This document shows positions 49,089-64,000 of a stretch of DNA of 64,000 nucleotides, one piece after another. Numbering within the stretch: the stretch's first letter is position 1; each line of letters begins with the position of its first letter. The stretch is from Ecdyonurus torrentis. Its lineage: Eukaryota > Arthropoda > Insecta > Ephemeroptera > Heptageniidae. The position numbers and the translations under genes were made by a program. The notes below the pieces were generated by a model, which searched no databases, had not been told where the DNA came from, and saw only the letters and a program-made list of their open reading frames with translations. The DNA lies in the NCBI GenBank assembly GCA_949318235.1, contig OX439137.1, positions 26,249,299-26,313,298 of the forward strand. Reading direction: 5' to 3'.

Positions 49089-50012
49089 GCAGTGTCAATG
49101 GAAAATAACTTAACAAATAAGTTCCGAGTCAGGAAAAGCTCAAATCAAAAGGCGATTTACTTCTTCTTCTTTTTCTTTAGCTCGTTCTGCAAAGTCAGAC
49201 TTCCGGCGCAACTTTTGTGTCGATATGTTCCTTTGTTATAACAGCTGATTACGACTTCGTTACTTGTTTACTATTGGTCAAATTGCCGCTAAGGCAGGCC
49301 GCGACTAGATTACATTCATGTGCATGTGACCCCCACGTCCCACGGCACATGAAAGCGTGGACCAGTAAAAAATGTTATCAATATCAAACTTGTTTACTAC
49401 GTTTATACATATGGTCGATCATTGTTATTTCTTCGTTTAGAACTTTGAACTTGATAAGAATGAAAGAAACTCCACACAAAAAAGTTCCATGCTCTTCATG
49501 TGACTCAATTTTTGTCAATTTTGTTAGCTCAAAAAACAAGATCAACCAATGAATGTGTCGTATTTTGTTGGTCAGCCAATCACTGTTGTTGAGATTCACT
49601 TTACTTTACAGAACAAGCTTTTGTAACCTGCACTAAAACTTGTTTACATATTAGTACTTCCGTTGCTGTTTATAGTTGCAAGGACGTTTATAATGCTATT
49701 TTCTCTTTTTCACATAATTTGTCTCAATTTTAAATCGCTAGGAACCAGAATGACGTCATTTTTGTTATCTCGTGGGAATTTTTATATGAAATATCTTCTT
49801 TTGTTTATTTTATATAGGTGTCACATAATAGTAAAAGTGTTTAATGAAAATAAAACAGTAAAATATAATTAAAAGTATTTTAATACTTGTGATCGACCTT
49901 ATAGTCATAAAACAAAAAATAATAATAAAAAAAAAAGTCGATTTGCTAATTTTTTATTTTTATACTCGTGTCAGACAAAACTCTGCGGGCAGCACCCCTG
50001 CATTTGTACCTC

Positions 50013-50065
50013 TGGACAAAAGTTTCCGAACGATTTGCATACGCAACCTGCAACCACTCTATATG
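50013..50065. repeat. Fragment of the mariner-like small element
   Basis: GGACAAAAGTTTCCGAACGA and ATTTGCATAC match the reverse complement of the right half of the element at 31496-31606. The other end is missing. Confidence 0.55.
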
Positions 50066-50901
50066 CTATCTTTATGAAAAAACGCAGCGTTCATATACTT
50101 TTTTGTACACATAATTATGATACAATAAATATGTTACTACTATTTAAATTCTGCGCGTGTTTTTCTCATAAAAATTACAAATTTAGCACCTGGTTTTGAA
50201 TTGTAAAATATATTATCACAATCGTGAGTCAAGTTGATCGTTGTACTGTACAGGTAGCCTAATTAGAAAACTTTCAGGCAAACTCAGAAGTAAATTTTCA
50301 AAAAAAAAAAAAAAAAAAAAAAAAAGTGATGCATTTTATTGCAAGGTTTGCCGATAATAAGGTTTACAACATAGTAGCTAACTGAGTTTACAATTAATAA
50401 GTGAAAATTTTGAAGAAAAAAAAAAAAAAAATTGTATAATGAGCAAGGACTTGTTATAGCAATTAATTTGGTTTGTTCAAGAGTGAATGATTTTACAGCA
50501 CATATTTATAAAATAAGTTATAAAAAAGCGCATATTTCAGCACACTTGCAGCACAGCTAGGGTATGTACAAAAAAATTGAACAAAAGTAGAAGTCATGCA
50601 ATTGTGCTAAATATTCCATTGACATACTTTTAAACATCACAAAAAAAAAGTTTTATTTTATTGTATACATGCAAAAAATAATGTAATACGTGAAAATAAG
50701 AAGAACATTGTATGCGAATGTGATAAATTACTATATAGACATTTTTGAAAACATTTGTCTTATTTTTGAATTATAAAAAATGTAATGAGAAATAATATAA
50801 TTTTTTGTTTGTTTGTTTGTTAAAAGTATTGGAAGGAAAATAGAATATTAATAATTATTAACGGCTTTTATTGGGCGAAATCAGGCACACAACCTCTCAA
50901 T

Positions 50902-51247
50902 TTAAAGCCATAGACCACATAAAACAACATGTGCTTTTTAATGAATAAACATGAAATGGGATTTTCAAAACTGATGACAATTTTTACCAGAATGTTAATG
51001 TAGCCCTACGAGAGAGCGTGAAAAAACTGTAAAGTATGCAATTTGCGTGAAAAGTCATGTTTATGACGTCAAAAACCATGCAAAAATTAGTATGAGAATG
51101 TTGTGCGGGTTGCATAAATTGAATTTTCTGATCACTGCTACGGGGCTATACTGTTGAGTTTCGAGACAAACTAATGTTATTTATGTAAAACTCATCAAGT
51201 GTTTTGTGATATAAATGCTTATGTTTTTCTCTGGTCTATTCCTTTAA
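50902..51247 (-). mobile_element. TTAA family A MITE, copy 4 (inverted)
   Basis: TTAA at 50902-50905 and 51244-51247. Body 50906-51243 is the reverse complement of the family A consensus, starting AGCCATAGACCACATAAAAC. Contains TGACGTCA at 51064. Confidence 0.87.
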
Positions 51248-51832
51248 GTTAACTGTTTTACAGTCAGTTACAATAAATAGTTAAATAATGTTACATATAA
51301 ATTTAAATAATTATATATTAGCAATAATTTTAAACTACAATTATTTCATTTATAAATATAAAATTTTAATTAGACAATATGCTAGCAACGTACTTGTCCA
51401 TAATTAGGTCGTAATTGTAGATTAAAAAAAAAAAAAATAATAATAATAAGAATAGGAATTCAATTTTCCATTAAATTATATAATTGCCTTTTTTTAATCT
51501 TAATATTATTTTGAATAACTTAATTTATTTTTTTTTACTTGCAACGAGTGGTCATAAAAATTGCCTATCAATACTTACAACATGGTAATCGTTTTATATC
51601 AATATTGATTGCACTATTTTCAAAATGACATTAAAAATAGTACAAGATTATTTATAAATATCTGATAAAAAAAAACTAATGAATACAAAATTAAGCTCTA
51701 TCAGAATATGCAATTAAAAAAATCATCTCGGGACATTTTTTTTCTCTTATCCGATGGTTACGGACACTGAAATTTTTATTAGGTACAGTATAGATATAGC
51801 CACAGAGAGGTATAGCGCATTATTATAACTTT

Positions 51833-51863
<31 letters not shown>

Positions 51864-52237
51864 GTTTATAGTTTTTTAATTTTAACAGAACGAACCTTGT
51901 AAAGACAACCTCAAGTATTAAAATGCAAAAGTAGGATTTTTGTTTTTCCATAATTTTAGAGTATAGTAATCTTATGGAGTAAGTCGTATCTGTATTGCAG
52001 AGATACAAAATATATATATATATATATAATAATATACATCATGATTTTATAAGGTTATTTCCTAAAGTTAGTTACGAAGAAAATTGTTCATCATCATATG
52101 ACATTGAATTTATAATAGTAATGCACTAACAAGTACATATATCCTTAATCCTCATATCAGGTTGGTTGGGTTTGATAATTAATAATTTTTATTTTCCGTA
52201 TTGGTTTGTATTAATTGCAAGAGAAACTTGGCATAGG

Positions 52238-52270
<33 letters not shown>

Positions 52271-53343
52271 TAGCATAGACATAATGCTGCTTTTTTTAAA
52301 AATCAATTATTATCTTTGCGCTCTTATAATTTTGTATAACTATTTATTTTTACATGAAATTCAAAGTTTATACAATTAAATATGGACTATAGTTTTAAAA
52401 ATAGGGATTTTGCAACTTTAGGAGAGCTAAGAATAAAGTGCATTTTTTTTAAATGGCAAAATTGATTTATTTATAAGGAAGAATATCTATATAGATATTA
52501 TTGAAAATTTATACCATATAGAGTTTAAGTCTGAAATTTTTTATTATTATGGCATAAGGTATAATAAGATTTCAAAATGTCAAATTTTTAACAATGGAAT
52601 TTGAAATCACTAATAAAATGAAGGAGGTCTTGTTTTAATTAATGAGTAATCTAAAAAATATAATTTATAATAATTTTATGTATCAATTAAAAGATCTTAT
52701 AAAAAACGTATAAAAATAAAACCATATTAAGTTATTATTTCACAGTATAGAAAGGTGACAAAGCATAAATAATAATAATAAAGTCGCAAATAGGTGCACA
52801 TATTTGTCACACATAGACATATTTAGTTAAATGTACGCGTATTATGCAGTAATTTTTCAAAGTGATGCAATCTACATGCAGCTTCCTGGTTCAATTTTCT
52901 ACAAGTATAACACGTGCATGATGAAAGTGCAAGTGCATTGCTATAAGCCTTGGAAATATGCACTCAGCATAATATAACGTCGTAATTATTGCGAGTCTTA
53001 AAGTTTTATTTTAAACATTCTTATAACAATTAGTTTAATTGCAACTATAACATATTTGCTTTGGTTAACAATAATTACTTTATAATTTTAAGCTATTGCA
53101 TGTAATGCAATTTTGTACGTAATTATGTATGTCATAAATACGTTTAATACTATATTGAGTTCAATTGAAAAAGCTCTGCCTTACATTTCGCTTATGATAA
53201 TAATAATATACCGTATATAATAGGCAGCTTTTCATTTGGATTTGGTAAACATAAGTAAAAATAAATAAGCAAAATATATAAAATATTATAAAAAGTAGAA
53301 TAAATAAGAATAAAAATGAATGATTAACAAAATATGTCATTCG

Positions 53344-53344
<1 letters not shown>

Positions 53345-53417
<73 letters not shown>

Positions 53418-53418
53418 T

Positions 53419-53497
<79 letters not shown>

Positions 53498-53509
53498 CAT
53501 TCATTCATA
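53345..53509. repeat. (ATCA)n tetranucleotide microsatellite
   Basis: About 37 tetranucleotide units, with one unit changed near 53418 and a short ATTC run at the right end. The open frame it creates on the plus strand (repeating Ser-Ile-Asn-Gln) is an artefact of the period. Confidence 0.97.
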
Positions 53510-54890
53510 TTGGTACTAAATAAATCGGTCAATAAATTTTGTTAATTACTAATAAATAAATAAAAATTAAAAGGTTGTTGTAGTTGTAGTTATCTAGCTG
53601 TAAATATATTTTTATTGTAAAAGATTTTTTTTTTGAGACATCAAGTTAAAATAATAATAATAATTTGCAATATTTGCATATTATATTTCTTATGTGTTAC
53701 TTTTTTGTTATCTGCGTTTATTATATTTCTAGTGATCCAAGAATATTGTATTTAGCACACGGGCACAGTAAATTGATTATTAAAAAGTAATATCCAAGTC
53801 ATGTTTATACTTTGAAGTAACAATGTATTTAGGCTTTGAAGTGTCCTCGACTTATGGTTAAATACAATAGTTGCGACAATACTCGTGTTTGTTATATATG
53901 AGATGCGCACTTCATTTTTGTACTGCTAAGTACTTGCCAAATTGTGACGTCATATTATACATACCACGTGGTTTTGTGTTGTTGAAACACTTCGCAATAT
54001 TGTGATAAGCTAAATTTAAATTTTTACTTTAAAATTTTAAATGTCATCTTTGCCGATCAGAAATTTTAGATACTGTATAAAATTTTGTTGATGCTTGAAA
54101 ACAAAACAACAACAACTTAAAAATTGACATTTTATAGTTGGAATATTGCTGCAAATAAATTTCAGGTGTTTTGCATTTTAGCTTGCAGTGGGATAGGAAT
54201 GTAAAACTATATTGTTATGTTTTCATAATAAGGAAGACCAAAACATTTTATAAGAGGTAATTTTATTGCATTTTCTAAAAGAGTATTGTCTTGAATTGAT
54301 AAATATGCAAATTTCTAATTTTTTAGTTCATTACGTATTTTTAATTAAATTTTGAAAGTCGTAAAATGACTTGACAGTCGGTAACTTTTTCCTATGGCCA
54401 CATTCATTAGTTATCAACCGTGACGTCATAATTATTACTTTTAATTAGAGAAAATCCCTGCAGTACTTGTAGCTACAAAGTTAATCATGAGAGTTCATAG
54501 CTATATACTGTAATTACTTTATACTGTACGTTGAAGTAATATGATATCACGTCACGTACCGATGTAATGACGTAATCATCAACAGAATGTCACATGTCTC
54601 GGTTAAAAAAAAAAATGCATATACAACAGTTGCATTGCATGATAATAATTACATCACATAATTTTTTGCATACATTACTGGAATATTTGTAATACCATTG
54701 TATTGTTGTTTGAGTAATATGTAGATTTTTCTTTCCAGACTATATTATGAGTTTTCTAAGTATAACAATGTATAAAATAACCCGAACATTTAGTCTACTA
54801 TAATGTAATTTTGGAAAATTTGTTTATAAAGTTATAGAATCTCGTGCAAAAATAATATAAAACTTTTTACTTGCTTTATTTTTTTTTTAT

Positions 54891-54938
<48 letters not shown>

Positions 54939-56798
54939 TTTTGCTTATTCCATTTACTTTTTTTACAATCAGGCAGTATTTTATGTAATATAAATATAAT
55001 TAATGAAATATCTTTACTAATATTATATTATTATTTTAACTTCATGTTTATTGGACAAATGGTATTTCTTTATTATAATTTTGTTACTATTATTTTCTTG
55101 TTTGAGCTAGCTCGGTGTAAGAATGGGCCAGATGTGTTGCCAGGCTTAAAACTAGCCCTTTCAAAAAAAAAAAAAAAAATAATAATAATAAAAAAATAAA
55201 AAAATGGAAATAAATAAATAAAAAATAACCAAATAAACAGTTTTTAAATTAAGAAGATTATTTAATTTTAATTTTATAATAAATGGAAAGTAGAGAATGC
55301 ACAAGACGGAAATCTAATAAAAATTGCATACATCAGCAATGAAATAAAATACCACCCTTTTATATCGTTATTAGCGATATATGTAGTACTTCGCAAGGCA
55401 GGTTGTATGCATATAAAGATAATTGTTTCCCTTATAATCTTAATTGTATATATAGCCTTGCTTTAGCCTGACCGTCAAATATAAGTGACAATTAGCGGTA
55501 TGAACAAGGTGTGGCGTAAACTGGCGGTGTAGTTTATTTACCTTATCTTTGTATACATAGTGTACTTAAAGAGCTTATAATGTATATTACAAAGCTTTTG
55601 ATAACACAGGAAAATTACTGGCATTTTAAAACGTCTGCACCCGCCTCCCATATACAAATTGCACCCAAGTATACAAATTACTGTATATAAGTTTTCATAT
55701 TGGAACAAAAATTCAATTTCAATACCCGTATATTATTTCTTATTTGCTTTTCATATACTTCAACAATAGTTTTTGATCGCTATTTTAAAAAGTATAAATA
55801 TAATATACACACAACAAAAATAAACAAGTAAAAAAAAAAAAAAAAAAAGTAATATCAAATGATGTGACAGCATATTTATACTACCGCATATTAATTATAT
55901 ATATAGTATAACCTATACTATAGCTGTTATTGGGGTTTATACTAAAAAATATTTACTTTGAAAAAAAAAAATACACATTAAATGTGTTCTACTGTATTTA
56001 TTTAGGACCAAAACTAACTTTTTATACTGTGCTATTTATTTTATCTTCAAATTATTATTATTATTTTACTTTTGTGTAAATAATATCTTTATTTTTTCAT
56101 TTTAAAATTTTTTTAAAGGGGGTATTCAAAATGACGTCATTACAAAACGGGATTATTTATTCATTAATATTTTAAATTGATAATGTCCTTTTATCTCTGT
56201 GCTTTATAATGTATGTTATGCTTCGAAATAAATAGATTTTCTAATATATTTGATTAAACATTGTGCCTGAAAAGTGTCTCGGTCTCTGATGACAAAAGCT
56301 AACCATGAAATTAGAAAGAATGTTTTGTTTTGTTTTTTGTAAAATTTATCTTAATCAGTAATATGTATAGTCGACTGCAATACCCTGCATGTATTCCTGC
56401 AATACATAACTGTTATTTTATCTTATCCAACTTTACACTGTGCTTGCTAGCTGCATTGTTGGTAATTACGTATTCGTAAAGAAAAGGTCACGCTCACGCT
56501 ATGCAGTAAAATTATACTATGAATTTTTTGCATTCAAAATCATTTTATGAAATATATTGGACATATTATAGTCTTATTTTATTGCATAGTGAGAGCTACG
56601 AGGTAATCTAGTAAGTTGCATAAACAATCGCATAATTCGTCACTCGGTATATTTGAGAAACAGATAAAAACTCCCACTTATGCCGTCACATAGATAATAA
56701 AATAATGGTTCCTTTATTGTCTATAGTCTATGCCGTCCAGCTCATCGGTGCATGTGTTCTTGTACGTGTGAAGTGTCATATTTGATGTTATCAATACG

Positions 56799-56802
<4 letters not shown>

Positions 56803-56855
<53 letters not shown>
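56803..56855. repeat. (GA)n microsatellite
   Basis: About 26 GA units. Confidence 0.96.
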
Positions 56856-56859
<4 letters not shown>

Positions 56860-57513
56860 AAAAGGCATAATGATATTATTATTTTAATTGCGTGTTTAAA
56901 TTAAATTTCTCATAACATGCGTTACCATGACGACGCACCACATTTGTGAGCTGCAATATATAATGTATAGTTTGGCCGACCAATCTGCCTAAACTTTTCC
57001 ACGGTTTCTCTAAAGTTGTCATGGTGAATGCCGGGCTTCGTATGTGCGGTTTCCATTGCATACCTGTAGATAATACGTCTATCTTATAACGGGACTATGA
57101 AGAAAGTGTATGATAACACAATATGACAAAATATTAAAACACATAAATAATGCTAATTAAAATTAAGACGAAAAAGTAGCAGAAAAGTACATTAAAACCT
57201 TACCAGGCTAGTTTTTATTAATAGTGACCATCATTGTAAAATGTCCTATACTCTGACGTGAGTCAATATTTATAGTTTCATGAGAAAAAATATAGTTTCA
57301 AAATATACGTTGCGTCGTTTTTATCTCGTACATTGTGTATAGTATATATTTGGTGTTGTCATTTTTACATTACGAAACAATTTCAACCTATATGTAGAGT
57401 CAATATGATATAACATATTACTCTGTATTGCTATATGGCAACACCATATAATATTTATATGTAGTATTGCGTTAATTAAAGTCCAAAATATATCAATGCA
57501 CAGTAGTGTTGCA

Positions 57514-57865
57514 TTAAAACCATATACCACAAAAAAAAAAAAAAAAAAAAAAAAACGCGTTTTTTAATGATTAAACACAAAATGGGATCTCCAAAACTAA
57601 TAACAAAATTTACCAATAATGTATATGTGGCCCCACAAGAGAGCGTAAAAATACTGTAATGTATGCTATTTGGGTGACAATTTTAGTTTCTGACGTCAGA
57701 AACAGCCAAAAATTAGTATATTTAAATATGTTGTGTGGGTTGCATAGATCAACACATTCTAATCAGTGCTACGTTTTTTTTTTTTTTTTTTAATGTTATT
57801 TATGTAAGTCCCATCAAGTGTTTATGACATAAATACTTGTGTTGTCTTCTGATCTATGCCTTTAA
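57514..57865 (-). mobile_element. TTAA family A MITE, copy 5 (inverted)
   Basis: TTAA at 57514-57517 and 57862-57865. Body starts AACCATATACCAC and ends GATCTATGCCT, with A and T homopolymers inserted inside. Contains TGACGTCA at 57691. Confidence 0.83.
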
Positions 57866-58816
57866 TGCAAAAGAGTAAAATTTTATACTACTGTTTCTGT
57901 ACCAAGAGATGGAAAAAAGAAATGGCATGAGAAAATGATATATTTTATGCACAATAGCAAAAAATAGTAATTTATACTAAAATTTTATTTTGCAGCGATA
58001 ATTTGCAGTAGCTATAAACAACAATAATAAACATACCAAGTGGTTCTCTGCCCTATCTCATCATGAGCTCATAAAATTTTCATTATATTTCATTCTAAAT
58101 GTTTACCAAGTAAACATCCATAGAGATACGTTGCTATGGCAACCGTACAGTGTTGAGAACTTTTTTTACTCTCTTATCACGTTTTTTCTTAATTACTACG
58201 ACAGAAATGTATCCTATTTTAGCTCTTCTGCTTTTTTTTTTTCCTTTTCTCCTTTTTAAAGCCGAAATGTAGCAGCTTTTAGAAAAGATTATGATAATAT
58301 ACCGAATATATTATTAAAATTGTTATTGCGTATCAATGTAGATTATCGGTGATAATAATAATAATAATAACAAAATCTTGAAAATATTAATTGGATTTAA
58401 ACACGTATAAGTTTCTACTTATATTCAAATATTTTCCACCCTTGGGTGGTACATATTATTTTCAAAAAAACTTCCTTCAATGCTAAAGGATAGTAACTTG
58501 GATTTAAACATATATTTTTAGTACTAAAAAACTGTCGAAAAATAGAAAATAAAGTAAAATTATTTGAGTTTTGTTTTTCCAAGCTGGCAGTCTATGCAAA
58601 GTGTAAATTTTGGTTTTTGAATTTTTGGTGTGAAACCCCCCAAATTTCAAATGTTTTACTGGTGTTCTAAAAGTAGCTTTATTTTATATAAATGTACAAC
58701 ATGCCAAATTAAAAAAAAATAATGATAATAAAAAAATGGAAGAAGAAGAAGAAAATATATCGTGTCGCATTCATCTTTTCCTTCTCTCAAAACTTATTTT
58801 AATTTTTAAATACTTT

Positions 58817-58820
<4 letters not shown>

Positions 58821-58879
<59 letters not shown>
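58821..58879. repeat. (GA)n microsatellite
   Basis: About 29 GA units. Confidence 0.96.
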
Positions 58880-58881
<2 letters not shown>

Positions 58882-59558
58882 CATTTTTTTGTTAACTTTT
58901 GCATTTGATAATAGAAGTCCTCATCGATATACTTGAATTGAAAAAGTAATAATAATAATAACCTGACTTTACTGTATGTAGTATGTTTCATGTTAATCAC
59001 GAATGATTACAAAAACTGGATAATATCCCTCGTAGATTGTAAACTATTATTGATTCATTAATTCCGGTTTACATATAAAATTCTGTAACTTAAGAACACG
59101 CACATTTTCTTTTTAGAAAACGTATACTAAACTTTTTTTGTCATCTTCATTTATTATAAATGTGTTTTATAATGACTTCTTTTTCTGGGGTAGTAGCAAA
59201 GTTTTCATTTGTAAAATTATACTTTTACCCCATGTTGAATCAGTCATGTTACATAACTTGCAAAAAAAAAAAAAAAAAAAGTTAATATTATTAAAAAAAA
59301 GTTTTCTTGCATTATATAGGAGAAAAAAAAATGGACCAAATTTAAAATATGTTAATATTTTCTCTTTGGCAATTTTAAAAGTTGTCTTAAAAATTGACTC
59401 CTATTTTACTGTAAAATATTAAAAAAATTGTTATTAATTAATTCTTCAGATTTTCGCTATTTTTCCAACGAAGTTGGTTTTCGCACCACTCATCTATATT
59501 CGCCCTCTTTGACAATGGAATTATATTATACATTGATTGTTTTGTTTTAATATGTACC

Positions 59559-59691
<133 letters not shown>

Positions 59692-62156
59692 TATAGACGC
59701 TTTGGCTCTCAAAGAAAAATATATATATATATAGAGAAAAGAAAAATTTAAAGTTAGGCTTTTTTTTTTTTAGAATTTGTAAATGTATGAGAATTTTGAT
59801 GTAGTGTATACAAAATATTTCACCTTCCTCCTTCTTCGTTACATAAATTTATATGTGTTTATAAGTCCTTAAACCTTTATACAAATATAATTTATCTTTA
59901 AAGTTTATTGCAATGAACTAAATTTGAAGCAGGTTCGTCTATGATTTTTTAAATGAACTTCAAATTTAAATTGTTATAATACGCAAATAAATTTTATTAG
60001 CAAAGTTATATACATAGCCCGTTTAACTACTTTCACATATGAATGTAATTTTTAATTTTGCACAACCTTTGAATTACAATGTATGTATGTACATTGTACA
60101 TGATATAAGATTTGAATGTTAATGGTAATAGGACAAAACAATTAGCATAATTATATTATTATGATCTTTGACAGTATCGTATTATTTACATAATATATTA
60201 TGTTTAATAGTACATTTATTATATATAATATGCAAAACACAAGGTTGTCTGGAATAAAAATTAAAAAAAAAAAAAAAAAAATTAGAACAATCGCAGGTGA
60301 ATGATGGACTTTTTAAAATAAATACGTTTATGAGTCAGCAAAATAAAATAGCGTAAAAAGTCATATTTTCTTATGGCAAGCCGCACTACTTATTATTCCA
60401 TTTTAGATTACATATACATATGTATAGCTCTTTGTTATCAAAATTTCATTTCTGTAAAAAAATTGCCTTATTATCGTATGAGAAAACAAATACATTTGTG
60501 TGCAAAAATAAAAATAAATAATAATACCACCTGCAGTTTCTGACATAATTGGTACTGCGTGGATTATTCTCACCTTCACCATGAATCAAGTAAGATTCCG
60601 GTGTTGGTGTTACACAAGAAGAAAGAAAAGAACATAATATAATAATAAATAAAATAAAAAATAAATAAATAAATAAATAAGTCTTTTATATGCGTATATT
60701 GCAAAATATTAAACAGAAGAAAAAAAACAGTTGTATGCAAAACTGAAGTAACAATAGAAAAAAAAAAAGATGTATGCCTAGAAATTATAAAAGTACTTCC
60801 AAATAAGAATTTAATTTTAATAATAATTTTATTTAAGAAACATACACGGCTATTTCAGCCATATTACGTGTTTTTGACCAGAATATTACAACATAATTAC
60901 ATAATAGATATGTGTATAATAATATTTTTTTGGAATTAATTACAAATGGATTCTATTAATTAGATTATCTGACAATATATAGCAAGAATTAATTTCCAGA
61001 GATCTATACGTAGATGTATTTTTTGATAACCAATTTTTATAAACTACAGTATAATATGTATATTTTGTATATTATTATGGTCTGTTGCTGCACAAGAAAA
61101 AACTTACTGTGTATACTGTACGTACTTTATTGATCAGGTTGAATTCACAAATACTTGCTCACTCATACAGTTTTTATAGTATAAATATACGTATTTCACT
61201 CCTTTCTTGTTCCAGTGACCTTATTTTATATACCTTGCACATGCATCAACGTCTCAGGTTCATTCACATCACGCATTTTGTCATGCACTTTTAACACAAG
61301 GTTGAGAATTGCATCCTTTCAGTGACGTCATCTTGCCTTACGCCATTTATTAAATACAATTTGCATGCTGTATTGTCCATAATATATGTAGATTTTAAGC
61401 CTATTTCACACTGACTTTAAGTCCTGTTTTTATATATTACGAAGCAGTAATTGCAATATAAGTTTGTAATACAGTTTGATTAACACTATTAAATTTTCAT
61501 ATTGCAAATTAAATTTATAGGGCAATTCAAATATTGCTCCGTGTAAACAGGTCTTTAAAATTATGTTGTAATTGCGCAAGTAAAAATTATACTGCTTTTT
61601 TATGTAACAACATTATTTTGCAGTGTAAACTGTATACAGTACACTGAAAAAACTCATGATTACCTACAATTTAAATAAGTATCGTGCATCATTTTGTGGT
61701 ACTCATAATAAAAATGAAAAAATGAATGGGAAAAAAAAGACAAAAAAAAAAAAAAAAAGAAAAAAAAAAAAAAGACTATACAATGATGATATTTGATCAG
61801 TTGCGTAATTAATCAGTTTACTCACACTCCGACCATATATATATTTATATATTTTTTTCTTTATAAATTTCTTCTCTTTTTTTACTGTTATTAATTCCAT
61901 CAGACTTTTTAATGATAAAATTTTAAAGACTTTGCTACAGTAATAAGGAAAATCGCACATCAAAAACAAGAAAGTAATAATAATAATTTATCGCTTATTG
62001 TTATACTGATCAAAATCAGAAACAAGACTTCTTAATTATCACTATTCTTCTATATAACGTGAGGTATACCACACTGTATACAGTATTTTTAAAATGGTCC
62101 AGTACCCTGACTCCACGGTCGCACAAATTTAAATTAAATATAAATTACTATGTATG

Positions 62157-62187
<31 letters not shown>

Positions 62188-63468
62188 ATATTAAAAATTT
62201 AATTAATATTTAACATGAAAACACTTTCACAGTTCTGCTTATTTATTCAGTAAGAGACAGACCTCAACGTATAGTTATAAATAAGTAAAATATGTCCATC
62301 CATAATTTAGTTATTTATTATCATTCATATTATGAAATCTTCTTCTCAAGAGACAGTTATACTCTGTCACTATACTTGTTCTATACCCCTCTCTTGATAT
62401 TCATAATTAATACAATTTAAATATACAGCATAATACTATGTGCGTGTGCGTAATAACACACTACGGTTTCAAGTAGGAAATTAAATTATTAAATTTATAA
62501 AGTCTGATGATTTTTCAAATATGGAAATACACGCCTTAATTTACGCATATTATATTAGAAATAAAAAATGTTTTTACTGACCCAGGCAGTTCATAGCAGA
62601 AAAGGGCTATAAATAGAATCATCTCACATACTTCTCGTTTACCATGAGGTGAGGCATATATTTTTTATTTGTTAATTACTGGGTAGAGAAGGAGAGTCCG
62701 TGGAAAAAAGGAACTCGTATAAAGTTCCTAACTGTGTGCAGCTCGCCGACACGCTATACCTGTGCGTAAAGGCAGGTCCCTTTATCCGAGGACCTTTTTT
62801 TTTCCGTGGACCTTTCTTTCAGACATTCTATTTACTATCTTAACTCCTTTTCATTTTAATTATTTTTGACAAGAACAATAAATAAAAATCTCGTCTATTA
62901 AATAAATCAATTTCCATCTTTATTTCATTGTGATTTTTAAGTATTTAATTATATATCAAAATATTAATATTCATTTATTAAAAAATTATCTTTATATCAT
63001 GTGAAAATAGCAGCATGAAAATTGTTCTAGAATATTTTGGATTGCGCTCACGTCACCCGCAGTTTTGTCACGCGTTGATAGAACGATCAATAATATCTAA
63101 CAAGTAAGTAAGTACTATAAAAGCCTTTCCTGTGTACGTATGTTTTTATATTATAATACTTTACTATAATAGTATTTCTTTATCAAGATTAAATATCAAC
63201 TCGATTTATTATACAAATATATTGATTACGTGCCAATTTTTTATTGCTTTTCTAATTGATTTTAAGAAAGCTTCCAGAATTTACCACGCATGAGATTGAG
63301 TTATGCAATTTTTTAATCTTGAGTAAAAATATAGAAATATATTCGTTATATAGTTATTCTAGCGTGATTTCAACAATGGTTATTTTTATACAACAACATA
63401 GTTTATGCTACTTTAAATAATAATTAATCTGCACGGCATAGCAAATTTGTTGTGTAGTGTAATAGTAT

Positions 63469-63804
63469 TTAAAGGCATAGGCAACATAAAAACATTAGCA
63501 TTTATATCACAAAAAACATGATGGGACATACATAAATAACAAAACCCAACTGTAGCGCCGTAGCAGTGATCATTTTTTTTTTTTTTTCAATTTATGCAAC
63601 CCGCACAACATTTTCATACTGATTTTTGCCTGTTTCTGACGTCATACACAGAAATATTCACTCAAATTGCATACTTAACAATGTTTTCACGCTCTCTTGT
63701 GGGGCCACATTTACATTTTGAAAATCTACCATCAGTTTTGTAGATCCCATTTTGTGTTTAATGATTAAAAAGAACGTGTTTTTTCATGTTTTCTATGTCT
63801 TTAA
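63469..63804 (+). mobile_element. TTAA family A MITE, copy 6
   Basis: TTAA at 63469-63472 and 63801-63804. Body 63473-63800 starts AGGCATAGGCAACATAAAAA and ends TTCTATGTCT. Contains TGACGTCA at 63637. Confidence 0.87.
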
Positions 63805-64000
63805 GTAAATATATAATTTTACACAATGATAGGGCCTTACATGAGTTTATAGCAGGTAACCGGAAGTTGACCAGTGGTAAAGTTATATATGTAGGGGTCA
63901 GTGTTTATTATGCACTTTATTTTATCCTTTCAAGAAAGAAACTTTTGAAACTGGCATTATGTGAGTTTAAAATATTAAATATACCTGCAATTAAAAATTA

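Noticed and set aside
49217..49552. 111-residue open frame in a C/G-richer patch
   Set aside because: No domain, no splice context, composition unlike the real exons. Kept only as a possible regulatory patch.
53345..53509. CRISPR array
   Set aside because: Tandem repeat without spacers, in an animal genome.
53320..53523. Open frame with a Ser-Ile-Asn-Gln repeat
   Set aside because: Produced by the tetranucleotide microsatellite; no non-repeat coding context.

Overview
The window is animal (metazoan) nuclear DNA. Genes are split by many short GT-AG introns, the background is strongly A/T-rich, and there are long microsatellites, A/T, G and C homopolymers and many small transposon copies. The protein set (L-lactate dehydrogenase, AIRIM/C1orf109, MEP50/WDR77, a giant multi-Tudor protein, probable LPCAT) points to an invertebrate. 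I cannot name the phylum from sequence alone, and nothing looks bacterial or viral.

Layout. 1-4192: non-coding, with a possible 5'UTR exon. 4193-7659 (+): complete seven-exon L-lactate dehydrogenase, 333 aa. 9320-11782 (+): five-exon homologue of the ribosome-maturation factor AIRIM. 12061-12668: a small foldback mobile element carrying a hammerhead ribozyme motif on the minus strand. 19070-14188 (-): eight-exon MEP50/WDR77, the WD40 partner of PRMT5. 19071-19494: compact divergent promoter. 19669-41701 (+): fourteen coding exons for a 2266-aa protein with eight Tudor-type modules; every splice phase closes. 43771-43887 (+): an isolated first coding exon resembling the N-terminus of lysophosphatidylcholine acyltransferase. 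43888-64000: no coding sequence seen, probably a long first intron filled with repeats.

How the genes relate. PRMT5-MEP50 is known to make symmetric dimethylarginine on Piwi-family proteins, and Tudor domains read that mark in germline granules. Here the writer cofactor and a large candidate reader are head-to-head with 598 bp between start codons, which suggests co-regulation of a piRNA-pathway pair (inference). LDH and AIRIM are housekeeping genes with no visible functional link to this pair.

Mobile DNA is the other theme. Several short families are flanked by TTAA and many share an AGG...CCT end. Elements are nested inside each other in the Tudor introns, and two 307-308 bp near-perfect palindromes lie in opposite orientation within that gene. 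Two LINE fragments have clear target-site duplications, and one hAT-like element has a perfect 8-bp duplication.

All coordinates and translations were read by eye. Family names rest on recognition of motifs, not on database searches.
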